A stretch of 64,000 nucleotides of DNA from Larkinella sp965227735 (GTDB lineage Bacteria; Bacteroidota; Bacteroidia; Cytophagales; Spirosomataceae), in NCBI RefSeq assembly GCF_965227735.1, contig NZ_OZ245776.1:5332001-5396000 (forward strand). The letters run 5' to 3'. A program made the position numbers and the translations under genes. Position 1 is the first letter of the stretch. Every line of letters starts with the position of its first letter. The notes under the pieces are model-generated. The model worked only from the letters and a program-made list of their open reading frames with translations. It made no database searches and was not told where the DNA came from. This document shows, piece by piece, positions 9,840 through 16,420 of the stretch.

Positions 9840-10094
9840 TTACTCATACACCTTTGCGGCAATAAGTATGTTGGCAAAAACTCTCCAATTAACATCTTTA
9901 GGAACTGATATGTTCTTATTATAATAATAGCCGTCCATATCCTCAGTCCAACTTTGAAGGGCTTCGAGGTAGTTGAAAAGAGTCCTATTTCCCCATGTAT
10001 CAGGATTGTTTTTTAAATCATTGATTAAAGCGGCAACAAAAGATATAAAATCCTCTTTAGTATCTATTGATTCAACCAATTCTTCTAAGTTCAT
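9840..10094 (-). CDS. DUF7660-like small putative immunity protein
   Basis: This 84-residue acidic protein has the pattern FVAALINDLKNN, TLFNYLEALQSW and a terminal FANILIAAKVYE, which resembles the DUF7660 family. It follows the second orphan Rhs tip by 23 bases on the same strand and is AT-rich, so I infer it is that tip's immunity gene. No signal peptide or membrane segment is visible. The 200 bases between this gene and the next cassette (9643-9839) hold no convincing gene. Confidence 0.6.
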   Translation of the reverse strand: MNLEELVESIDTKEDFISFVAALINDLKNNPDTWGNRTLFNYLEALQSWTEDMDGYYYNKNISVPKDVNWRVFANILIAAKVYE

Positions 10095-10117
10095 GTCTTA
10101 AATTATTTAATTTAGAG

Positions 10118-11017
10118 TTATTTAATTATTATATTGTCTCCATCACCCAACTTAAGTTTCACGGAGGTGCCACCATTTTTTGTTGTCATTTTCCACATTT
10201 GGTTCTGAACTTGTGCTGGAGAAGCCCACTGAACTGGTGCTTTTTCCAAGCCCGAGAGCCTAAATGCTCCTAAACGTCGATGGTCAAGTGTCCAGATCTT
10301 TCCATTGGCGTCTTTCCACACATTCATTTTTAATACGTTGGGGTTTAAGGCTCCTGTTTTCAGTGCTTCAGCATTACCCAAAACAGTAAATTCCCCTGTA
10401 ACGTTTTTTATACTACTTTGCATAAAATGGATTTCTTTTGGACTTAGAACAAGAATGTCATCCGCTCCTGCCCTAAGAAAAGATTTTAACCACTTAACCC
10501 CTTTTCCTAACAGATTGATCCCCTTGCCAATTGGTAATAAGGCGGCCTCTAGGTCAAACGAAGGTTCAATCCCATCAACGGCTTCAAACGCCTGGAACCG
10601 CTCCCCAATCGAAGCTTTTTGCCAGGCAGCCTGCTCATTAACCGTCAGGTCTGAAAACTTCGACTTATTTTCGCTGCCCTTTCCTTTCCCGGGTCCATCC
10701 CCTTTATTGGCTCCATCCCCATCCTGATAAGTCCCATTGAACTCCATCGACCCCGTCGAATACCGACTGTCCTGTTTGCTGTACCCATCAGAATACTCAA
10801 ACATCCCATCCGGATCCGTCACCAAAACCGGGTTATTATACGCATACCGATACGGCGTTAAGCCTGGTTCCACATCCGCCAGCGGATCGACCACACTCCA
10901 CCGCCCAATCGTGGGATCGTACATCCGGGCCCCATAATCCAACCAGGGCGTTTGCAATTGCTGCTCCTTGCCGTTGTAGAGGTACTTGTTGGTGTTGACG
11001 TCGCCTTGCCGCAGCAC
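10118..11017 (-). CDS. Displaced Rhs tip cassette with DHRRL-type C-terminal toxin domain
   Basis: The first 98 residues repeat the Rhs core end of the main gene (GARMYDPTIGRWSVVDPLAD, PDGMFEYSDG). A variable end of about 200 residues follows. It starts with a hydrophobic linker (ALLPIGKGINLLGKG) and ends in a domain with IHFMQSSIKN, GALNPNVLKMNVW and WTLDHRRLGAFRLSG. The DHRRL.A motif resembles the ParB-like DGHHRLRAA motif of the other cassette, so a ParB/sulfiredoxin-like nuclease is a reasonable but unproven guess. The only usable start is an internal GTG. Homology to the core continues about 20 bases upstream of 11038 but in another frame (VSNNGSV), which points to a small frame-breaking deletion. 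It is an orphan tip paired with the DUF7660-like gene. Confidence 0.7.
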   Translation of the reverse strand: MLRQGDVNTNKYLYNGKEQQLQTPWLDYGARMYDPTIGRWSVVDPLADVEPGLTPYRYAYNNPVLVTDPDGMFEYSDGYSKQDSRYSTGSMEFNGTYQDGDGANKGDGPGKGKGSENKSKFSDLTVNEQAAWQKASIGERFQAFEAVDGIEPSFDLEAALLPIGKGINLLGKGVKWLKSFLRAGADDILVLSPKEIHFMQSSIKNVTGEFTVLGNAEALKTGALNPNVLKMNVWKDANGKIWTLDHRRLGAFRLSGLEKAPVQWASPAQVQNQMWKMTTKNGGTSVKLKLGDGDNIIIK

Positions 11018-11038
11018 CGCCAGACCAAAGCTGTAGTA
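10721..11038 (-). repeat. Rhs core homology block, copy 2
   Basis: This block is nearly identical to 9315-9632 and related to the core end of the main rhs gene. The two orphan blocks resemble each other more than either resembles the main gene: both read SDGYSKQDSRYSTGSMEF, while the main gene reads ADGYSTQNSRYSTGSIQY. This suggests that they came from one former main gene, or have been kept alike by gene conversion. Confidence 0.8.
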
Positions 11039-11201
11039 ACCGACCCGTTGTTGCTTACTAAAGGCAAAAACAGAGGTAATATTACATTATTTCAGCATGT
11101 CAAAGAACTGTCTGATGGTTTCGTTTTTTTTTATTCACCTATTTTGACTTAACTCTTAATTTAATTGGTTGACTTCAATTAAAAGATTAAAGTAAAATAA
11201 A

Positions 11202-11855
11202 TTAATCATAAATTCCTTCCCAATTCTCATTTTCAGGAAATTTTATTTTATATACTTCTTGATCAGCAATACTCAAATAATACTGAGACCATCTTGTTAA
11301 ATATTCTTCACCTAAGCCCATTCTCCAAAAAATATCATATTGGCTTAATTCTGGAAAAGCCATCCAAGGAGGAAAGACTATGTTTGTATCATTAGAAATA
11401 GTTATTATGATTTCTCGAACATCCATCAATAATTTACCTAACCTATTCTTTCCTTTTCCATCTCCTCCATTAGCCCAATAACTATCATTAAAAGAATCTT
11501 CAATCAAGATCGCATCTTCAGTTTTTAATAATTCTACTTTTAATTCTTGGTGCTGTAAAAATTTAGCTATCAATCCATTAAGCATTATGCTATCTTTTAC
11601 CGACTCCCAGTCGGCTCTAATAACATAGTTTCTACTTCTGCCTTCTTGAGCTGCTTTCATTGGCGAATTAAAAGATTTGATCTTTTTTCGGACCTCGTTA
11701 TTTTCAAATTTACTCGCTTGGAAATAATGTTCGACTGTTGCCCACATTTCTCTTTCGACATAAATTGGGTGCGGTGAAAAGTTGGACAAAAAGCCATATG
11801 GTCCACTTACTCTATAAAATTTTATCTCGTTCATGTCATTTATATAGACGAGCAT
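11202..11855 (-). CDS. NADAR-domain protein (YbiA-like N-glycosidase fold)
   Basis: The 217-residue protein has the NADAR core at about 10-150: FYRVSGPYGFLSNFSPHPIY, then WATVEHYFQASKF, DSYWANGGDGKGKNRLG and LLMDVREI. Members act on nucleotide-ribose bonds. YbiA removes reactive riboflavin intermediates, and some NADAR proteins (DarG1 type) reverse guanine ADP-ribosylation by DarT toxins. A C-terminal extension (FWRMGLGEEYLTRWSQYY, ending NENWEGIYD) matches a longer NADAR subfamily. The ATG overlaps the stop of the preceding gene by one base (TAATG), so the two are co-translated. A second possible start is MNEIKF at 11834. Its place in a toxin locus suggests an immunity or antitoxin role, perhaps for a tip that is no longer present. 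Confidence 0.8.
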   Translation of the reverse strand: MLVYINDMNEIKFYRVSGPYGFLSNFSPHPIYVEREMWATVEHYFQASKFENNEVRKKIKSFNSPMKAAQEGRSRNYVIRADWESVKDSIMLNGLIAKFLQHQELKVELLKTEDAILIEDSFNDSYWANGGDGKGKNRLGKLLMDVREIIITISNDTNIVFPPWMAFPELSQYDIFWRMGLGEEYLTRWSQYYLSIADQEVYKIKFPENENWEGIYD

Positions 11856-12346
11856 TAGTCTGTAAGGATTGATTTTATATATAAATTCTTCGCTGTAGGG
11901 AGTCTATTGCACTCCTCTATTAGTTTTACTATATTTTCTTTATATCTTTCTTGGTCAAATAAGTATAGAAAAAAATAAGGAATTAGGCTGTTATCTTCCT
12001 TGTATTTTTTTAGCAAACTTTCACAATCTTTTTGAGAGAATTTGCTGTTGAACAATCTGTGAGGAAAATATCTCTCCCAAAAATGTAGTTCTGCACTTAA
12101 TGGATATTTTTCTAGTCCCATTTTAATAATTATTGGAAATCTTTCCCCGCCAATTAAGCTCCATTTTTCAGGAATTTGCTGCGGAATATTAAACTCATAA
12201 TACTCCGCAGCAAATTCCCAATATAAAAAAGCTAAATTTGTGTAACTAACAAGGTCTGGAAGTGAACTGCTAGTTATTTCAGCTTCATAAAGTGCAACTG
12301 CTTCTAAATATTTCATATTTAAATCACTTATCAATCCTTCATTCAT
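11855..12346 (-). CDS. Putative immunity protein of the main Rhs tip, TPR-like helical protein
   Basis: This 163-residue AT-rich gene begins 7 bases after the main rhs stop. The sequence is helical and TPR-like at the N-terminus (YLEAVALYEAEI, YTNLAFLYWEFAAEYYEF), followed by KWSLIGGERFPIIIKMGLE and AELHFWERYFPHR. No signal peptide or membrane segment is seen. By position it is the immunity gene for the toxin end encoded just upstream, and it is translationally coupled to the NADAR gene that follows. The family has no name known to me, and the function is inferred from context. Confidence 0.6.
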   Translation of the reverse strand: MNEGLISDLNMKYLEAVALYEAEITSSSLPDLVSYTNLAFLYWEFAAEYYEFNIPQQIPEKWSLIGGERFPIIIKMGLEKYPLSAELHFWERYFPHRLFNSKFSQKDCESLLKKYKEDNSLIPYFFLYLFDQERYKENIVKLIEECNRLPTAKNLYIKSILTD

Positions 12347-12353
12347 CTTTTAA

Positions 12354-14099
12354 TCATTTAGGTACGTTATTCACACCTGCGTTAATTATTTTTCCTCCAA
12401 ACGTTTGGACCCAAACTTGTTTTCCATTTCTAAATATTTGTGAAAACCCTTGGAAACCATCTGTTGATCGCTGATAATTAGTTAAAACAAAAGGGTTTAA
12501 ATTTTTAGAATTATTAGCGACCCCTTCAAACATTCGAATATATCTATTTTGAGAGGCTATCGTACTAGGGTTAACATGGCCGGTAGCATCTCTAAAAATA
12601 TGCCCTAATATGTCTTTAGACTTAGGAAGAACGTTCTTCGATCCACCAAAAGCTGGACTTGATGCGTAAACCAATCCTCCATTTACTTCAGTTAAGCCAG
12701 ATTTAGTGCCAGAGAAATTAGTCCCTAAAACAAAATCTAAGAGTGCTACAGTTGGATCAACAAATTCATTATTGGGAACTGTATTCGCAGCATCTGTATT
12801 AAAAGCTTCTAAATCTCCCGATCCATTTTTTCGAATACCGTGGCCCGGCAAATTAATTGCTGTCAGCGATTTTCCCGAGATTGCGACTTTCCCTTTCTCC
12901 GGATTTTTGTCTCCTGCTTTCCCGTTTTCAGTACCTTCTCCATTTTGGTAGGTACCGCTGTACTGAATAGACCCCGTCGAATACCGGCTGTTCTGCGTAC
13001 TGTACCCATCCGCATACTCGAACATCCCATCCGGATCTGTTACCCCGATGGGATTATTGAAGCCATACCGATAGGGCGTTAAACCGGGTTCCACATCAGC
13101 CAGCGGATCGACCACACTCCACCGCCCAATCGTCGGGTCATACATCCGGGCCCCATAATCCAGCCAAGGCGTTTGCAATTGCTGCTCCTTGCCGTTGTAG
13201 AGGTACTTGTTGGTGTTGACATCGCCCTGCCGGATGACCGCCAGACCAAAACCGTAGTACTCCGTTTGCTGGACTACTGCCCCGTTGTCACTCACGACCT
13301 GCCGCACGTTGCCTAAGTGGTCGCGGTAGTAATAGTGCACGGAATAGACTCCCGAACTGTTGCGGACCAGTTGCCCTTCTTCCAGCCCAATCCGCAGCAG
13401 CGTTCCGTTGGCATTGTACTCAAAATCACCCTCGTAGGTGGTGGCCACCCCGCCCGGCCCGGTCATGCGCCGTTTCCGGCCCAGGGCGTCGTAGTCGTAT
13501 TGCACCCAATTGGCACCGACATTCACCTGCCGGGGCAGGTTCAGAACGTTGTAACCAATGGCGTTCATGGCCCGGTTGGCATCGCTGGTCAGGTTGCCAT
13601 TGGCATCGTACTGGAGCTCGTTGTCGTAATCCGTGGCGTTGGCAAATCCCTTTTCGGCCAGCGCGTTGTTGCCTCCGTCGCCAATGCGGTGGACCTGATT
13701 CCCGGTGTAAAAGTAACTCAATTGATCGATCAACTGACCGTTCCAGGTTCGGTTCAGCGTTTTTATATTGCCGTTGCGGTCGTAGGCGATGTTGTTTTCG
13801 TCGAAACCGCCCAGACTCCCGCTGCCACTGGTGGCCGTCAGTCGGTTGGCCAGATCGTAGGTGAAGCTCCGTGAGCCGCTGTACTGGCCGTTGGTACTGA
13901 CACTCATCGACTGGACGTTGCCGTTGGGCTGGTATTGCAGCGTGTGGCTAAAACCGGGTCCTTTGATACTTTGCTGCTCGCAGAACCAGCCCCGGGCGGT
14001 GTACTTGTAGAGCTGTCCCAGGTTGCCCGTGTTCCATTCCTCACTGGCCAGCAGCCCCACCTGGTTGTAGGTCTGGCGGCTGTGTTCGTAGCTCTTCAC
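12354..14099 (-). CDS. Main rhs gene, 3' part: Rhs core plus variable toxin end (after frameshift)
   Basis: This frame continues the rhs gene that starts at 15489; the two frames overlap and are offset by a single base. Residues 1-340 carry YD repeats and the Rhs core (YYRDHLGNVRQVVSDNGAV, YNGKEQQ, DPTIGRWSVVDPLAD, PDGMFEY). The variable end, from about residue 375, is AT-rich. Its last 90 residues contain ILGHIFRDATGHV, RYIRMFEGVANN and KQVWVQTFGGKIINAGVN. This HIF...GH...W...I.naGvN pattern recalls small RNase toxins of the barnase/EndoU/colicin E5-D/RelE (BECR) group, but the call is tentative. If the frameshift is real, this part has no proper start apart from a weak GTG at 14099. The gene is then a pseudogene or depends on recoding. 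Confidence 0.8.
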   Translation of the reverse strand: MKSYEHSRQTYNQVGLLASEEWNTGNLGQLYKYTARGWFCEQQSIKGPGFSHTLQYQPNGNVQSMSVSTNGQYSGSRSFTYDLANRLTATSGSGSLGGFDENNIAYDRNGNIKTLNRTWNGQLIDQLSYFYTGNQVHRIGDGGNNALAEKGFANATDYDNELQYDANGNLTSDANRAMNAIGYNVLNLPRQVNVGANWVQYDYDALGRKRRMTGPGGVATTYEGDFEYNANGTLLRIGLEEGQLVRNSSGVYSVHYYYRDHLGNVRQVVSDNGAVVQQTEYYGFGLAVIRQGDVNTNKYLYNGKEQQLQTPWLDYGARMYDPTIGRWSVVDPLADVEPGLTPYRYGFNNPIGVTDPDGMFEYADGYSTQNSRYSTGSIQYSGTYQNGEGTENGKAGDKNPEKGKVAISGKSLTAINLPGHGIRKNGSGDLEAFNTDAANTVPNNEFVDPTVALLDFVLGTNFSGTKSGLTEVNGGLVYASSPAFGGSKNVLPKSKDILGHIFRDATGHVNPSTIASQNRYIRMFEGVANNSKNLNPFVLTNYQRSTDGFQGFSQIFRNGKQVWVQTFGGKIINAGVNNVPK

Positions 14100-15489
14100 C
14101 GGAACGCCGTTTTTCGTAAACCGTATGCTGCACCTGGGTCAACCGGTCGGCCTGATCGTAACTGAAGGTCTTGTCGATGCGGTAGGTGCTGCTGCCGGTA
14201 TACTGCGTCGTTCGCTCCAGCACCCGCTTGCCCGCAAAATCGTACTGGTACGAAATGCGTTCATAGGCCGAACCCGACAGGCCGAATAATTGCCGGTTTT
14301 GTTGAATGAGCCGGTTGCGGTTATCGTAGTAAAAAACGGTTTGGTACCAGTTATCGTAGCCACCACTGGCATTCAGGAGCCGCACCGATTGGCCCGTCAT
14401 CAGACCCTTGCGCGAATCGGACTGGGGATTACTGACAAAGTGATCGGCCGCAGTCAGCCCCAATTCGTTGACAAATCCCCCGTTGGCAAACAGGCTAAAA
14501 CCGTAATTGTCGTAATAGGTGTACTGAATCGGGATGTTGTTGTTAACCAACACCTGGGTAGGGCGATTCAACTCATCGTACTGGTGGGTAAAAATTATGC
14601 CCCGGGCATCGGTCACACTGCTGAGCCGGTCGCGGCTGTCATACAGCATGGTTTGTTCACCGGCTCCGGGCACCTTTTTACGGATCACCAGCCCCCGGTT
14701 GTTGTACTGGTACATGAAAGCAAACCGATCGAGGTTACCTTCCAACTGAAATTGTGGCTGCAACACAAACCGGAGCTGGCCGGGTTCGTCGTAGATGTAA
14801 TAGGTATCCAGATTTTCCGTTGCCAGCACCACCCGCCGGAGCACCACGCGCTTTTCGGAGTCGTGAAACGTCTGTGTCGTCGTGTTGTTTTCGTCTTTAA
14901 CCTCCGTCAGCGTCAGGGTGTTGGCTGCGTAATAACCGCTGACGGCCAGGTCCCGTAAATTGGCCCCCCATACCTGATAGCGAATCACGGAATTGGCGGT
15001 GTTGGTCTGGTAAGTCGTCCGGACGCCGGTTGCTACACCGATGGCCCGCTGCTCGGTGGGGCGGTTGAGGGGCGAGGACTCATAGACCGACTGGTCATAA
15101 TAATTGGCTGTGGGCGAGCAGACCTCCGACGAGTTGTAATAGGTTCCGATCGGGTTGCTAACCCAGCCGCCGTTGTTGCCGGGAGCGGCCACGGGTGCGA
15201 ACGTTTGCGAGGGGCGTCCGTAGGCATCGTGCACAGTGCGGGTCATCAGGTCCTGGCCAATGTTGCCGGCAAAAGCCGCGACCTGCTGGGCTGGTTGCCC
15301 CAGGCCATCGGCATACGTCACCTGCGTCGCTACCTGATGGGGCGTACCGTTGTATGAAATACCGGTCGCTTCGGTAGCCGCCCGAACTTTATAGGTTCGG
15401 GTCAGGACATAGTTCTGATCGTTGGACTGCGCTGTCGTCCAGTGCGACAAGGCAAGTAAGCCGCCAATGAGGTAAAGTTGACGCATCAT
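14041..15489 (-). CDS. Main rhs gene, 5' part: signal peptide, DUF6443 and YD repeats (before frameshift)
   Basis: The protein opens with a signal peptide (MMRQLYLIGGLLALSHWTTAQ). A DUF6443-type region follows (NYVLTRTYKVRA, VTYADGLGQPAQQV, TRTVHDAYGRPSQTF), the usual N-terminus of Bacteroidota Rhs shells. YD repeats fill the rest (TYYIYDEPGQLRFVLQPQ, DSRDRLSSVTDARG, KRVLERTTQYTGS). Reading leaves the conserved frame after HTVYEK at the T run 14110-14114 (five As in the sense strand). With four As the frames join smoothly as YENGVPVKSYEHS. A sequencing error, a true mutation or programmed slippage would all explain it. The joined protein would be about 1045 residues. A good promoter lies 32 bases upstream. 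Confidence 0.85.
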   Translation of the reverse strand: MMRQLYLIGGLLALSHWTTAQSNDQNYVLTRTYKVRAATEATGISYNGTPHQVATQVTYADGLGQPAQQVAAFAGNIGQDLMTRTVHDAYGRPSQTFAPVAAPGNNGGWVSNPIGTYYNSSEVCSPTANYYDQSVYESSPLNRPTEQRAIGVATGVRTTYQTNTANSVIRYQVWGANLRDLAVSGYYAANTLTLTEVKDENNTTTQTFHDSEKRVVLRRVVLATENLDTYYIYDEPGQLRFVLQPQFQLEGNLDRFAFMYQYNNRGLVIRKKVPGAGEQTMLYDSRDRLSSVTDARGIIFTHQYDELNRPTQVLVNNNIPIQYTYYDNYGFSLFANGGFVNELGLTAADHFVSNPQSDSRKGLMTGQSVRLLNASGGYDNWYQTVFYYDNRNRLIQQNRQLFGLSGSAYERISYQYDFAGKRVLERTTQYTGSSTYRIDKTFSYDQADRLTQVQHTVYEKRRSGEELRTQPPDLQPGGAAGQ

Positions 15490-15520
15490 ACACGAGGCAA
15501 CTGCTGGGTTTCATAGGACG

Positions 15521-15551
15521 CAAATCTATTTCGTATTTTTGTATATACAAA
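15521..15551 (-). promoter_or_regulatory. Bacteroidota-type promoter of the main rhs gene
   Basis: On the minus strand TTTG (15551-15548) is followed after 19 bases by TAGATTTG (15528-15521), a full match to the Bacteroidota primary-sigma consensus TTTG/TAnnTTTG. The predicted start of transcription is about 25 bases before the rhs ATG. The surrounding sequence also has a GTATATAC palindrome at 15541-15548. The 280-base divergent region to the next gene shows no other feature. Confidence 0.6.
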
Positions 15552-15769
15552 TAAAATGTAATTTTTTAGATCAACCCGATAGACAGACAGACCGTGGTGG
15601 CGATATTCGTAAGCCCGCATAAAACGAGCGTACGGTCAACGTTTATGCCCGTTTTGTAACCGACTTGGCACTGCTTTTGCACTAATTACACTACCCACAC
15701 CCCGGCGGTCAATGTCCGCAATCAAGCTGCCACACCGGATTTTCGAGAACGTAACTTCATTTCAATGCT

Positions 15770-16420
15770 ATGGGAATTGCCGTTAAACGGACTAAACCCA
15801 GTGAGAATAGGGTAAGAAAAAGCTTCGTGATGCTCTGGCTGCTGGTGCTGATGTCAGCCGTGGGGGCTTTATTCTGGTACAATGACTGGCTCTATCAATT
15901 ACCAACTCCGCTCCCCAAAGCATATAAACCGGTGAAGACCGGAAAGTTGATTGCCCTGGATGGACTGCTGGCCAGGCAGGCTGACAAACCGGTGTTTCTT
16001 CATTTCTATAATCCGGATTGCCCGTGTTCACGGTTTAACAAGACCCATTTTAAAACCCTGGTTCGGCAGTATGGCCAGGCTGTTAACTTCGTCGTGGTGG
16101 TCATGAGCAGGAAAGTCTACGCCACCCAGGAAATTCAGGAAAAATTAGATCTGGATCTCCCGGTTTTAGTCGATCCGTCGGTTGCTACCCGGTGTGGCGT
16201 CTATTCCACCCCTCAGGCCGTGATTCTGGATGCAAATCACCGGTTGTATTACCGGGGAAATTACAACCGGAGCCGGTATTGTACGGACAAGAATACCAAC
16301 TATGCCGAACTGGCCCTGACCGCCCTGCTGCGGAATGATTTCCCAAAAGCGTTCGACCCTTTGGCCTTAACCGCCTACGGCTGTAGTCTGCCTTATTGCA
16401 AAACCGATGATGGATTATAA
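15770..16420 (+). CDS. Membrane-anchored thioredoxin-like protein (DUF6436-like)
   Basis: This 216-residue protein has one N-terminal membrane segment (SFVMLWLLVLMSAVGALFWY) and a thioredoxin-like domain. Its active-site region reads FLHFYNPDCPCSRFNKTHF, with a CPC rather than the usual CxxC. Further thioredoxin-fold signs are LPVLVDPSVATRCGVYSTPQ, with a cis-Pro-like position, and AVILDANHRLYYRGNYN. DUF6436 proteins share this layout. The domain would face the periplasm and probably carry out thiol redox chemistry or bind a reductant. Its last 14 bases overlap the start of the histidine kinase gene, so the two are co-expressed and may work together in sensing redox state. Confidence 0.75.
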   Translation: MGIAVKRTKPSENRVRKSFVMLWLLVLMSAVGALFWYNDWLYQLPTPLPKAYKPVKTGKLIALDGLLARQADKPVFLHFYNPDCPCSRFNKTHFKTLVRQYGQAVNFVVVVMSRKVYATQEIQEKLDLDLPVLVDPSVATRCGVYSTPQAVILDANHRLYYRGNYNRSRYCTDKNTNYAELALTALLRNDFPKAFDPLALTAYGCSLPYCKTDDGL

